Positions 7,868-17,460 are shown, counted from the first letter of the stretch. The stretch is 64,000 nt of DNA from CAZEAC01 sp964510065 (GCA_964510065.1 CAZEAC010000014.1:1-64000); one strand, 5' to 3'. Made by a program: numbers and translations. Notes: generated by a model not told the origin, from the sequence alone.

Positions 7868-9883
7868 CTAAACCTCGTCGTCGGCTCCGTCCCCTATACC
7901 AAACTTCTGTAGCCGGTATCGAAAAGAACGGAAATTCATTCCAAGCAGGGTCGCCGCCCTCTTTTTAGCGCCATTTGTCTGAACTAGAGCCACTTCAAGG
8001 TAACGCCTCTCGATAGTCGCCAATACCTCATCGAGTTTTACCGGGAATTCAATATTCTCATTAATAACAACTTCTGTACGCTGGCTTGGCGCTACCGAGT
8101 TATTTTGTTCAACCAGCGCCTGCCGGACGTTATCCGGTAAGTGTTCAGGCAATATTACCTCGCCTCCCAGCACTAAGGCGCGCTCAATTATATTCTCGAG
8201 CTCGCGCACATTACCGGGATAACTATATTGCATAAGCAGCTGCATAGTCGCCGGGGGCACAACCGGGGGATTCGGTCCTGTCACTAATCGCTTGAGCGAC
8301 GCATTTACAAGCAGCGGAAGGTCGTCCTTGCGGTCGCGAAGCGGTGGCAAATTAATATTGATAACATTAAGACGATAAAAAAGGTCCTCTCTAAAATTGC
8401 TGGCTTCAATTTCCTTTTTTAAGTTTCTGTTCGTCGCAGCGACGATGCGCACATTTATTGGTATGTCACGATCGCCACCTACCGGACGGACTGCTTTCTG
8501 CTGAATCGTTCGTAACAGCTTTGTCTGCATCTGCAGAGGAAGCTCTCCGATTTCATCAAGAAAAATTGTTCCGCCGTCAGCCTGTCGGAATAACCCCATA
8601 TGATCGGCTTCGGCTCCGGTAAAAGATCCCCGTTTATGCCCGAAGAGCTCGCTCTCGATTAGATTCTCTGGGATCGCGCCACAATTAACTGGCACAAACG
8701 ATTTGTTGCTCCGCGTACTTCCAAGATGAAGACCACGTGCCACAAGCTCTTTTCCGGTACCCGACTCCCCGCAGATAAGCACGGTGGCATCCGATGGCGC
8801 TACACGATCGATCAGACTGAACACCTTCTTCATTACTGGGCTCTCGCCAACAAACGCCGCGAGTCGCGATGACGATCCTGCACTTTGCGGAGCTTTTTCT
8901 GCCAAGAGACGGGCGAGACGCTCCTGCATTTCGAGCTGCTCCTCGATGGAGCGAAGCTTAGTGACATCTTCAAAAACTAAAAGATGCCCCGATCCGCTAC
9001 CGTTTTCATTTTGCAGCGGGCGAGGATGGATTACAATTTTGTGCGTCTCACCGTCTCTCTCGTTAAGAGTTAGTTCGCTTGATCGGCTGTAATCCATGCT
9101 AAAGGTCGCTGGAAATCGAGTAGTTTGTGCAAAAAACTGCGCCAACTCGACGCCTACCACCGCGTCGGGATCAACACCAAAGAGATCAGCTGCGCTTTGA
9201 TTAATGAACGAGACTCGATTTTCACTTGTCGTCGTAAGTAGGCCTTCAGGTATTCCTTCAATGAGCACCTGTTGCTTCTGACTAAGCTCATGCAGGTCGC
9301 GACGTGATTGTTCGATTAGCGCGCTATGTGAGCTCAGTTTCGTGGCGAGATAACTGGTAAGCACGGCAATAAGTATCATCGCAGAGCAAAGCCCGATGCC
9401 TTGAAGAATCAGCTCTCCCGATACCAATCCGGCGACCCGTTCGCCGTTGGCACCGAGAATCCATCCGCCACTTAAGCCGGCAATGAGAAGCCCGTACGCG
9501 ACTGCCGAAGCGGCTCCTACAAGCAACGAAACTCTTCGATTGAAGAAGATCGCCGCTATCATTACCGGGGTTACATAAAGAAAGAGAAATGGACTTATTG
9601 GACCACCGGTCACGTAAACCGCCGCAGTTACAATGAGGACATCAATTCCAAGCTGAGCATATTGCAGCGGCCGATATGGTCGATACCAGGCAATACTCGC
9701 GAGCGAGACCCCCAGCAGCAATCCAATTGGAACGATCAATTCACGCGCCGCTTCTCGACTGTCAGGAAAAAATACAGTGCCAGCCACTGCCGACAATAAT
9801 GCGAAAAAGAGCAGGAGTCCCCGTGCCGCGAGCACGGTCCGAAAGTCGAATGCGAAACTTTGACGCCTTTCCTGCGCGCTCAT
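7868..9883 (-). CDS. Membrane PAS sensor fused to sigma-54 activator (PilS/PilR-like hybrid)
   Basis: Predicted membrane-bound enhancer-binding protein (671 residues). Residues 15-180 hold about six transmembrane segments like the PilS sensor. A coiled-coil leads into a PAS domain (about 205-310). Then comes a sigma-54 AAA+ domain with Walker A GESGTGKE (372-379), GSFTGA loop (419-424, Ser for the usual Ala), Walker B TIFLDEIGE (439-447) and a C-terminal Fis-type HTH. There is no histidine-kinase domain and no receiver domain, so sensing would be coupled directly to the activator. It is the last gene of the pilB-pilC operon, with GAGG before the ATG. The likely target is the sigma-54 promoter of pilA next door. 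Confidence 0.88.
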   Translation of the reverse strand: MSAQERRQSFAFDFRTVLAARGLLLFFALLSAVAGTVFFPDSREAARELIVPIGLLLGVSLASIAWYRPYRPLQYAQLGIDVLIVTAAVYVTGGPISPFLFLYVTPVMIAAIFFNRRVSLLVGAASAVAYGLLIAGLSGGWILGANGERVAGLVSGELILQGIGLCSAMILIAVLTSYLATKLSSHSALIEQSRRDLHELSQKQQVLIEGIPEGLLTTTSENRVSFINQSAADLFGVDPDAVVGVELAQFFAQTTRFPATFSMDYSRSSELTLNERDGETHKIVIHPRPLQNENGSGSGHLLVFEDVTKLRSIEEQLEMQERLARLLAEKAPQSAGSSSRLAAFVGESPVMKKVFSLIDRVAPSDATVLICGESGTGKELVARGLHLGSTRSNKSFVPVNCGAIPENLIESELFGHKRGSFTGAEADHMGLFRQADGGTIFLDEIGELPLQMQTKLLRTIQQKAVRPVGGDRDIPINVRIVAATNRNLKKEIEASNFREDLFYRLNVININLPPLRDRKDDLPLLVNASLKRLVTGPNPPVVPPATMQLLMQYSYPGNVRELENIIERALVLGGEVILPEHLPDNVRQALVEQNNSVAPSQRTEVVINENIEFPVKLDEVLATIERRYLEVALVQTNGAKKRAATLLGMNFRSFRYRLQKFGIGDGADDEV

Positions 9884-9898
9884 AACCTCGCCTGCTAA

Positions 9899-11119
9899 TT
9901 ACCCAACGACGGACCCCATCTTGAAGATCGGCAGGTACATCGCAATGACCAAACCGCCAACGAGCACGCCCAGCACGAGAATCATGAGGGGCTCAATTAG
10001 CTGTTTCATCGCGTTTACGGCATTGTCGACTTCGTCTTCATAGAAATCGGCAATCTTTTGCAACATTGCATCAAGCTGTCCGGTTGATTCACCAACCCCA
10101 ATCATTTGCACCACCATCGGTGGAAAAACAACCGACTCTGCGAGCGGCTCGGCCATCGATTTTCCTTCGGAAATACTGACTCGAGCGCGCTGAATATCAC
10201 GCTCAACGACTTTGTTTCCAGCGGTTCGAGCACAGATTTTTAGTGCCTCAAGCACTGGCACGCCGGAGCTCAGCATCGTACCAAGCGTTCGAGCAAGTCG
10301 CGCGACGGCTACTTTGCGGATGATGTCACCAAAGATCGGCGCCTTAAGCGCAATCGGATGGATTACTTCCTGACCACGATCAGTGCGGATGAATCGCCAG
10401 AAAAGACCCATCAATGTTCCCGCAGTACCAAAAATTATCCACCAGTACGCAACGACAAAATTCGAGAGGTTAATCACCAGCTGCGTTGGAAGTGGGAGCG
10501 CCGCTCCAAATTCGGAGAACAGCTCAGCGAACGTTGGAATAACGAAAATGAGGAGCACCGCGGTAACAATAACTGCTGCACCGATAACTACCCCCGGGTA
10601 GATCATCGCAGTCTTTACCTCACGCTTAAGCTTCATCGCCTTCTCCATGTGCACGGCGAGACGCTCAAGGATAATGTCGAGGATACCGCCGTTCTCACCG
10701 GCAACGACCATGTTTACATAAAGGTCATCGAAAGCTTCCGGAAACTTCGAAAGCCCGTCGGCGAAGGTACTTCCAGTTTGCACCGTGTCCTTTACGCCGA
10801 GCAGTACCTTGCGAAAGGCCTTGTTATCATGCTGCTTGCCCAGGATATCCAGTCCCTGCACAATCGGCAGACCGGCGTCGATAATAGTCGCAAATTGGCG
10901 GGTGAAGATCACCACATCCTTGCTTTTTACCTTCGGCCCAAAACCTGGAATTGCGATTTCCATTTCGAGGCCTTTGCCCTTTTCGCGGATCTTCCCTGCA
11001 CTCGGGGCAATATTCTTAGTTTTAAGAATATTGAACACGGCCTGCATGTCACGGGCATCAATTTCGCCGCTTACTTTCTTTCCAGTCTTATCTTTTCCTT
11101 CCCAGACAAATGTTGGCAT
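9899..11119 (-). CDS. pilC: Type IV pilus inner-membrane platform protein PilC
   Basis: Inner-membrane platform of the pilus machine, a GspF/PilC family protein of 406 residues, full length. It shows the usual two repeated GspF domains, each cytoplasmic helical part followed by membrane segments (near 170-235 and 375-400), with family signatures such as FTRQFATIIDAGLPIVQGL and GLVIAMYLPIF. It lies between pilB (69 bases upstream) and the membrane sigma-54 activator gene (16 bases downstream), so one operon is expected. Confidence 0.95.
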   Translation of the reverse strand: MPTFVWEGKDKTGKKVSGEIDARDMQAVFNILKTKNIAPSAGKIREKGKGLEMEIAIPGFGPKVKSKDVVIFTRQFATIIDAGLPIVQGLDILGKQHDNKAFRKVLLGVKDTVQTGSTFADGLSKFPEAFDDLYVNMVVAGENGGILDIILERLAVHMEKAMKLKREVKTAMIYPGVVIGAAVIVTAVLLIFVIPTFAELFSEFGAALPLPTQLVINLSNFVVAYWWIIFGTAGTLMGLFWRFIRTDRGQEVIHPIALKAPIFGDIIRKVAVARLARTLGTMLSSGVPVLEALKICARTAGNKVVERDIQRARVSISEGKSMAEPLAESVVFPPMVVQMIGVGESTGQLDAMLQKIADFYEDEVDNAVNAMKQLIEPLMILVLGVLVGGLVIAMYLPIFKMGSVVG

Positions 11120-11187
11120 AGCGTCACCTGTTTCTTTTTCCGTCTATTCTTTGTTCGTTAAAAGAGCCGCGAAGTTCTCCGAAATCT

Positions 11188-12885
11188 TTAGTCAGCCGCG
11201 GTTACGCGCAGAATCTCCTCAACCGTGGTCATTCCCTCCTTTAAGCGCATAATGCCCGAAGCGCGCAGCGTCATCATGCCAAGCCTGATTGCTTCGCGCT
11301 TAATTTCCGCCGCCGAGGCACCATTCAGTACGAATTCACGCAGCTCTTCGCTCATCGGCATTACCTCGTACAACGCGATTCGGCCCTTGTAGCCAGTGCC
11401 GGCGCACTTTGGACAACCCTTGCCCTGCTTGACCTTCAGGTGTCGCGCTTCGGCCGCAGGCACGCCGATGTTGACTAAAATCTCGGGATTGACATCCACT
11501 GTCTCAACGCATTCCGAGCACACGCGCCGTGCCAGACGCTGCGCAAGAATAAGGTTAATCGATGAAGCAACTAGGAAGGGCTCCACACCCATGTTCAGCA
11601 GTCGGTTTATAGAGGATGGCGCATCATTGGTATGAAGGGTCGAGAGCACCAGATGTCCGGTCAGAGATGCTTTGATCGCTATTTCTGCGGTCTCATAATC
11701 TCGAATTTCACCTACCATGATTACATCTGGGTCCTGACGCAGAAACGCACGAAGTGCCGAGGCAAAGTTGAATCCAATATCGTCATGCATCTGTGCCTGG
11801 TTGATTCCACCCAGGTTGAATTCGACTGGATCCTCTGCGGTACTAATATTGGTGACTGTCTTGTTGAGCTCGGCCAAGCCTGAATAAAGCGTCGTCGTTT
11901 TTCCTGAGCCGGTTGGACCGGTGACAAGCACCATACCATGTGGCTTATCAATCGCTTCCTTAAAGAGTTCAAGCTGCCGGACTTCAAAGCCAAGCTTCGC
12001 CATGTCGAGCTGCAGGTTCGACTTATCGAGCAAGCGCAACACTACTTTCTCACCGAAGAGCGTGGGCAAAACGTTCACACGAAAATCCATCTCTTTGCCC
12101 GCGCCAATTTTAAGCTTGATGCGTCCATCCTGTGGCAGACGACGCTCAGCGATATCGAGATCAGCCATAATTTTGAGGCGTGAGGTGATTGCGTTCTTGA
12201 GCTTCGGCGGCGGCTTCATGATCTCATAAAGCACGCCGTCAATTCTGAAACGCACGCGAAAGCTCTTTTCGTAAGGCTCGACGTGAATATCGGATGCGCC
12301 CTTGCGAATGGCGTCGGTAAGTATCGCATTTACAAGTTTGACTACCGGCGCGTCCTCAGTGGCTTTCTCGAGCTCATTAAGATCAAGCGCTTGTTCGGTT
12401 TCAACGACCTCGACTTCATCCGAGCCGAGATCATCCATTATGCTATCGTAGGAAACCGCACTTTCGTACATCTTCTCTTGGCTGAGCTTTACCGAATCCT
12501 CGCTTGCGACCATCACCTGAATGTCGAGTCCAGTGATAAATTTTACGTCGTTAAGCGCAACGATATTCGAGGGATCCACCATCGCGATGGTGAGCGTATT
12601 TTCCTTCTGCACAAGAGGCACAAGATTGTGCTTGATTGCGAGGTTGTGCGGGATTAGCTGATTAAGATTTACATCAAGAGTGTAGCTGCCCAGCTCAACT
12701 ATCGGCACGCCATACTGCTTGCTAATGGTATGCACAAGATCTTCATCAGAGATGAAGCCCAAGCGAACAAGGTACGAACCGACGAAGCCGCCGCCAGCTT
12801 TTTGCTGTTCAATCGCCTGCGTCAGTTGGTCCGGCGTCACAAGGCCGGTCTTCACCAACAGGTCGCCTATTCTCGAAGTCGACAT
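11188..12885 (-). CDS. pilB: Type IV pilus assembly ATPase PilB
   Basis: Hexameric ATPase that powers pilus extension. From the ATG at 12885 (AAGGA eight bases upstream) it has 565 residues: an N-terminal MshEN/GspE-N domain, then the ATPase with Walker A GPTGSGKT (about 323-330), Asp box and Walker B (DPDVIMVGEIRD), His box (STLHTND) and the tetracysteine zinc site (CSEC and CPKC). All key residues are present. It heads the pilB-pilC-activator operon. No retraction ATPase PilT of the usual kind is seen in the window. Confidence 0.95.
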   Translation of the reverse strand: MSTSRIGDLLVKTGLVTPDQLTQAIEQQKAGGGFVGSYLVRLGFISDEDLVHTISKQYGVPIVELGSYTLDVNLNQLIPHNLAIKHNLVPLVQKENTLTIAMVDPSNIVALNDVKFITGLDIQVMVASEDSVKLSQEKMYESAVSYDSIMDDLGSDEVEVVETEQALDLNELEKATEDAPVVKLVNAILTDAIRKGASDIHVEPYEKSFRVRFRIDGVLYEIMKPPPKLKNAITSRLKIMADLDIAERRLPQDGRIKLKIGAGKEMDFRVNVLPTLFGEKVVLRLLDKSNLQLDMAKLGFEVRQLELFKEAIDKPHGMVLVTGPTGSGKTTTLYSGLAELNKTVTNISTAEDPVEFNLGGINQAQMHDDIGFNFASALRAFLRQDPDVIMVGEIRDYETAEIAIKASLTGHLVLSTLHTNDAPSSINRLLNMGVEPFLVASSINLILAQRLARRVCSECVETVDVNPEILVNIGVPAAEARHLKVKQGKGCPKCAGTGYKGRIALYEVMPMSEELREFVLNGASAAEIKREAIRLGMMTLRASGIMRLKEGMTTVEEILRVTAAD

Positions 12886-13095
12886 GAGATGGTCCTTCAC
12901 TACGAAGTGACAATTTTTTACTTCCCTAGTGACAATCTTCGTCAAAACGGTGGATTTACTTGAAGTGAATCAGGGCCCTACCAAATTAAGCCCGAGAAAT
13001 GCCCGCGGAAGTTGGTAAGCTATTGTATTTCTTTGAATGAAATCCCTGGCGCCAGCTCTTCCGCAGTACCCGTTTTCCTGCCAAAATATGGCGCT

Positions 13096-14184
13096 GTGGC
13101 GGATCGCAAGAAAAAAAGTAAGTCTTCGGAAGAGCTAGTCAAGAGTCAGGCGCAAGACGAACAAGCTTTGCCGGAAGAGGCAACTCCCAGCGAGATCGAG
13201 ATACTTCCCGCCGAGGACGAGGAGCAGGTCGCGCCTCTTGATCTTGAAGTCGACGAATCTGCTTCCGAGCCGGAAGTCGACACAGCTCCAGTTCCTCTTG
13301 AAAAGGACGATCTGCCCGAAGAGACGGCAGCAGTTGTACCTTACGACAGCCTTCAGGCCTATCTTCAAGAGATTCGCCGCTATCCCAAGCTTTCGAAGGA
13401 AGATGAGCAGAATCTAGCGCTTCAGTATTATCGCGATAAAAGCGTAGAAGCTGCTTATAAGTTAGTTTCTGGCAATCTCTGGCTTGTAGTAAAGCTGGCG
13501 CGAGACTACGAACGGGCGGCGAGAAGTCTCCTTGATCTCATTCAGGAAGGAAACATAGGACTTATGGAGGCGGTTAAGAATTTTGACCCCTACCGTGGAG
13601 TGCGCTTTCCCTCCTACGCGGTCTGGTGGATTCGCGCCTATATTATCCGATACGTCATTGCCAACTGGCGTTTGGTAAAAATTGGCACGACTCAAGCACA
13701 GCGAAAGCTATTTTTTAATTTAAGGAAAGAGAAGGAGCGTTTAGAGCGTGAAGGCTTTAGACCAGAGCCAAAGCTACTCGCCGATTCCCTTAATGTAAAA
13801 GAGAGCGAAGTAGTTGAAATGGAACAGCGGCTTGCGGCTCCCGATATGAGCGTCGATGCCCCGCTCGAGACCGACTCAGAATCAAACCTTCTTTCAATTT
13901 TGCCTAGTGCAGAGTCTTCGGCCGAGGAGATTTTGGCGCAGAAGGAGACTCGCGAGCTCATCCTTAGTAGCCTTACCGACTTTGAAAAAAGCTTAAATTC
14001 CAAAGAAAAAGTTATCTTCCGCGAGCGAATGCTTGCCGAAGATAAGGTGACACTTCAGGATATCTCGGAGAAGCTAAAGATCAGTCGCGAGCGGGTTCGC
14101 CAGCTTGAAAACAAGATCCGTGATAAGCTTAAGGAGTTCATATCCGAGAAGTTCGGAAGCGGTCTCGATACAGTGGAATTTTAA
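13096..14184 (+). CDS. rpoH: RNA polymerase sigma factor, RpoH-type
   Basis: Alternative sigma-70 family factor most like sigma-32. An acidic low-complexity N-terminal region of about 80 residues precedes region 1.2/2 (YDSLQAYLQEIRRYPKLS, then NLWLVVKLARDYERAARSLLDLIQEGNIGLMEAV), the RpoH-like box NWRLVKIGTTQAQRKLFFNL, and region 4 with an HTH (VTLQDISEKLKISRERVRQLE). The frame opens at a TTG at 13012, but the GTG at 13096 gives a more convincing N-terminus; neither has a clear ribosome site. The acidic extension is unusual for RpoH. The Q-R-K-L-F-F box is what separates RpoH from RpoD. Confidence 0.85.
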   Translation: MADRKKKSKSSEELVKSQAQDEQALPEEATPSEIEILPAEDEEQVAPLDLEVDESASEPEVDTAPVPLEKDDLPEETAAVVPYDSLQAYLQEIRRYPKLSKEDEQNLALQYYRDKSVEAAYKLVSGNLWLVVKLARDYERAARSLLDLIQEGNIGLMEAVKNFDPYRGVRFPSYAVWWIRAYIIRYVIANWRLVKIGTTQAQRKLFFNLRKEKERLEREGFRPEPKLLADSLNVKESEVVEMEQRLAAPDMSVDAPLETDSESNLLSILPSAESSAEEILAQKETRELILSSLTDFEKSLNSKEKVIFRERMLAEDKVTLQDISEKLKISRERVRQLENKIRDKLKEFISEKFGSGLDTVEF

Positions 14185-14189
14185 GCGGA

Positions 14190-14272
14190 TTTCTAATCTC
14201 TTTGCTCCCTGTGTCTCTGTGGCTTTTTAGTTGAAAACCACAGAGACACAGAGAGCGCAGAGGGAAAATGAG
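14190..14272. repeat. CCACAGAG-family palindromic repeat, copy 3
   Basis: Arms TGTCTCTGTGG at 14212-14222 and the complement at 14238-14248 are perfect over 11 bp, with flanking degenerate CTCTTTGCTC / GAGCGCAGAG extensions. It lies between rpoH and the M23-like gene and reaches the ribosome-site region of the latter. Confidence 0.8.
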
Positions 14273-14275
14273 TAC

Positions 14276-15628
14276 GTGAACAGCACACCCGAAAGCCCGA
14301 TCCAGGAACAGGAGAAGCCAAATACCTTCCTGCTTAACCTCTCAGTGGTTATACTCTGCTGTGTCGCTGCTATTCCGGTTATTGTTGCCTACTGGCGTAT
14401 GTTTTACGGATCGGTGTTGGAGGTAACTTCACCCGTGCTGAGTGTCGAAGGGCTTGGCAACGGACTAGGCGACAATCCACGTGAGCTCGTTTTCAACATG
14501 GAGGATGACGGTTCAGGCCTCGACGAAATTGTCGTCCGAGTCAAGCAGCGCGCAAGCAGTAAAGAGGTTTTTCGCCAAAAGCTGAATGGCCAAAAAAATG
14601 CGCAAGTCAAATTTCTCTTCGATGCAAAAGAGCAACGTCTCACAGAGGGGAATGCCAAAATAATTGTACGTGTATTTGATCGCGCAGTGTGGAGCAACTC
14701 TGCCGACGTAGAGTTCGATCCGCCGATTGAATATCGTAAGCCAAAGGTTCGAGTGATGACCGCGCAACACAACGCGCGGCTAGGTGGCGTACAGCTTATA
14801 ATGTACACCGCCCAAGACGACACCAAGCTTGTCGAATCGGGAGTCGTGGTGAATAAACAACGCTATCGGGGAATACCGGCTTCACATATAGATCCCGAGC
14901 TAAGCGATCCGAATCTTTTTATGACACTTTACGGCGTTGATGTTCGTCATCGGCCCGATGAGGAGCCACAGCTGTACGCGCTTGATCCAGTGGGTAACGA
15001 AGGGCGCTCAGGTTTCACCAATCAGATCCTCAACCGAAGATTCCGTCCAGTGCGCTTCTTTGGGAGCGAGGAGCAGCTTAAGGGGTTCAGCGAAGAACAG
15101 GTGGCACCAGCACTGCGTGCGATTACCGATAAGATTTACTGGCGAAGTCCGTTTCTCGTTCCCAAAGCTGCCATCAATGTCTCCTTTGCCGACGAGCTTA
15201 TCCTCAGCGATATCAACGGTGGGGAGAGAAAGAAAATCTCGCAAGGATTTCGATTCCGTTACTTAAGCGGCCCCTATGATGTCGTGGCCTCGCAAAGCGG
15301 CGTGGTTGCTCTGGTTACTGATGGCACCGCCGGCGAGAAAGTCGTGGCGATAGACCATGGTGCGGGACTCTATTCAATTTATTCACATCTGGCCGAGGCA
15401 AAGGTACGAGAGGGTGCTTCGGTCATTATCGGCGATGCAATTGGCCTACCACGAAAACTCTCTTCAGATCTTCCCGAAATTTATTATGAGATTAGACTTC
15501 AGGGAGTGCCAGTGGAGCCGCGTGAGTGGTGGGAAGAGCGCTGGTTTAACGATCATATATTGCGGAAGATTAAAGAGGTGAAGTGGATATACGGGATAAA
15601 GACGCCTAAGGAACCTCTGAAAAACTAG
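14276..15628 (+). CDS. Membrane-anchored, degenerate M23 (LytM-like) protein
   Basis: One N-terminal transmembrane segment (about residues 17-40), a periplasmic beta-rich region of about 250 residues, then an M23 fold. The M23 strand motif YSIYSHLAEAKVREGASV is kept, but the metal ligands are not. The usual H-x-G-x-D site reads GFRFRYLSGPYDVV and the usual HxHFEIR reads IYYEIR. It is therefore probably a non-catalytic regulator or scaffold, as in EnvC-type activators of amidases. Start is taken as GTG at 14276, because the frame upstream is repeat sequence. The last codons, including the stop, lie in the repeat at 15610. Confidence 0.7.
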   Translation: MNSTPESPIQEQEKPNTFLLNLSVVILCCVAAIPVIVAYWRMFYGSVLEVTSPVLSVEGLGNGLGDNPRELVFNMEDDGSGLDEIVVRVKQRASSKEVFRQKLNGQKNAQVKFLFDAKEQRLTEGNAKIIVRVFDRAVWSNSADVEFDPPIEYRKPKVRVMTAQHNARLGGVQLIMYTAQDDTKLVESGVVVNKQRYRGIPASHIDPELSDPNLFMTLYGVDVRHRPDEEPQLYALDPVGNEGRSGFTNQILNRRFRPVRFFGSEEQLKGFSEEQVAPALRAITDKIYWRSPFLVPKAAINVSFADELILSDINGGERKKISQGFRFRYLSGPYDVVASQSGVVALVTDGTAGEKVVAIDHGAGLYSIYSHLAEAKVREGASVIIGDAIGLPRKLSSDLPEIYYEIRLQGVPVEPREWWEERWFNDHILRKIKEVKWIYGIKTPKEPLKN

Positions 15629-15790
15629 GCGTTTTGGACTTGCTGGAGTTTTGGATGCGATTTACGAGAAAACAAGCCGGGAAAAACGCAGGAATAGCAG
15701 GGCTATTTCGAGTATCTTCTCGGCATGTTTTCTCGCAACGATCGCCCAAAAGCCAGCGAAGACGAAATGCATAGTTTTTCAGAGGCTCCC
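15610..15790. repeat. GGGAACCTCTGAAAA-family palindromic element, full copy (MITE-like)
   Basis: Long imperfect palindrome of about 180 bp. The left end GGAACCTCTGAAAAACTA matches the complement of the right end at 15771-15790 (GGGAGCCTCTGAAAAACTA), and similarity between halves continues for about 80 bp. No transposase is encoded. A half copy at 27169 and a minimal copy at 57729 show it is a repeat family. It overlaps the stop of the M23-like gene and ends six bases before the start of the glycosyltransferase gene. Confidence 0.75.
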
Positions 15791-15796
15791 TGATAC

Positions 15797-17389
15797 ATGA
15801 ACGGCATTTTCTCTGCACCCAAGAAATATTCCAAGCTCCTGCTTACGACTATTAACCTTCTTCTTGTCGCATTCCTTAGTCAGACGATCTTACAAATTGG
15901 AGAGATGAGCGCGGCGAGTGATGAGACACCGCACCTCGTCGCGGGCTATACGTACCTCAAACTTGGTGACTTTCGACTCAACCCACAGCACCCACCTTTC
16001 GCCAAAGAGCTCTCGGCACTTCCGTTGCAGCTGCTTTCTCCGGTGCTCGATCTTACTTGGCCCGGATGGAACAGCGCTGCGCTTGATGAATGGACCTTTG
16101 GCGGCCACTTTCTTTTTAAGAATAATGCCGATCAGCTGCTTTTCTGGGCGAGACTGCCGATAGTCGGGCTGGGCTTAGCACTTTGTTGCTTAATTTTTGT
16201 ATGGGCGCAAAATTGGTACGGAACCAGGGCAGCACTATTCGCCCTCTTTTTGGCCGTGTTTTGTCCGTTGTTCCTTGCGCACTCATGTTTTGTCACTACT
16301 GATATCGCACTGACTCTTTTCTGGTCGCTCACGCTTTACTGGCTTTGGCGCTATCTTGAGTCAAGGGATCGGTTCTATCTAGTCGGAACGGGAGTGAGCC
16401 TAGGTCTTGCGTTAGGATCTAAATTTTCAGGAGTGCTACTCATTCCGTTATTACCTCTCTTTCTAGCCTTCCGCGCGAACGGCGCAAACAATTTGGCTTC
16501 CTTGAGAAGCACAATTACTTCGATGCTAATAATTTTCGGAGTTGGATTTCTTATCGTGCAGCTACTCTACGGGGCTTCACTTGATCCGCTGATCTATTAC
16601 AAGGGGCTGCGCATGGTCAATGCTGATCACCGGCCAAACTATCCCGCATATTTATTCGGTGACTTTCAGATCGGGGGGTTTTGGTATTATTTCTTAGCTG
16701 CATTTTTAGTGAAGACACCGCTACCTCTTATCATTCTTTCAACGATTGGTCTCATTGCCTCACGGAAGACATCTCTAGTCGGCCCTATGCCGACAACGCG
16801 CCTCGCAATTGCGATTGTACCTCTCTTCGCAATCTTTATTGCGGCTTCGCTTGGTGCTTCAAACTTCGGTGTGCGTTATGTGCTCCCCGCCTATCCCGCG
16901 CTCATCGTTCTCGCTGCCGGGGCAACATCACGATTCTTCGAGTCACTACGCGGCAGAATCTTGGTAATTCTCCTTTTCACTTGGTATGGAGTGAGCACAC
17001 TTCGCTCCTTTCCTGACTACCTGGCATACTTTAATGAGCTCGCTGGGGGCACGCGCAATGGTCACAAGGTACTGGATGACTCCAATATTGAATGGGGACA
17101 GGATCTCAAACGACTCAGCCGTTACCTCGAGGTGCATGGCATTGAGGAAGTTAAGCTTCTCTATCCATGGTCAGGATTGCCGCGCTACTATGGAATTCGG
17201 ACGATTCCGATGAAACAAAGTGACTGGGAAAGCGCTCCTTCCCCTGGAGTCTACGCAATCAGCACTCATGCGCTCATTCGAGGGCTATGGCAGGCCGAGG
17301 TCAATGGTGTCAAAAGCGATTGGATACGTCGCTATACTCCCGTTGATCGAGTCGGTGCTGGCTTTTGGATATTTCGTTTTCCCTCCTAA
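15797..17389 (+). CDS. GT39/PMT-type membrane glycosyltransferase
   Basis: Polytopic inner-membrane glycosyltransferase of the PMT/ArnT (GT-C) superfamily, 530 residues, with about ten to twelve hydrophobic segments. The first periplasmic loop carries the conserved acidic pair in SDETPHLVAGYTYLKLGDFRLNPQHPP, a strong signature of the bacterial phospholipid-carrier-dependent group. It would transfer a sugar from a polyprenyl carrier to lipid or protein on the outer side of the membrane. The acceptor is unknown. It lies alone downstream of a palindromic element, and the ATG at 15797 has only AGAGG (inside the element) about 11 bases upstream. Confidence 0.82.
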   Translation: MNGIFSAPKKYSKLLLTTINLLLVAFLSQTILQIGEMSAASDETPHLVAGYTYLKLGDFRLNPQHPPFAKELSALPLQLLSPVLDLTWPGWNSAALDEWTFGGHFLFKNNADQLLFWARLPIVGLGLALCCLIFVWAQNWYGTRAALFALFLAVFCPLFLAHSCFVTTDIALTLFWSLTLYWLWRYLESRDRFYLVGTGVSLGLALGSKFSGVLLIPLLPLFLAFRANGANNLASLRSTITSMLIIFGVGFLIVQLLYGASLDPLIYYKGLRMVNADHRPNYPAYLFGDFQIGGFWYYFLAAFLVKTPLPLIILSTIGLIASRKTSLVGPMPTTRLAIAIVPLFAIFIAASLGASNFGVRYVLPAYPALIVLAAGATSRFFESLRGRILVILLFTWYGVSTLRSFPDYLAYFNELAGGTRNGHKVLDDSNIEWGQDLKRLSRYLEVHGIEEVKLLYPWSGLPRYYGIRTIPMKQSDWESAPSPGVYAISTHALIRGLWQAEVNGVKSDWIRRYTPVDRVGAGFWIFRFPS

Positions 17390-17460
17390 TTTCATAAGGG
17401 TTCGACGTGAGGCAAGCGAGGTACCTATAAATCCGAAGGAATCCGCAGGGGATTTCTGAT

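Noticed and set aside
10358..11161. Long forward-strand frame of 267 codons
   Set aside because: It lies wholly opposite pilC, whose family match is certain; its product has no recognisable domain and is a mirror of the pilC codon pattern.
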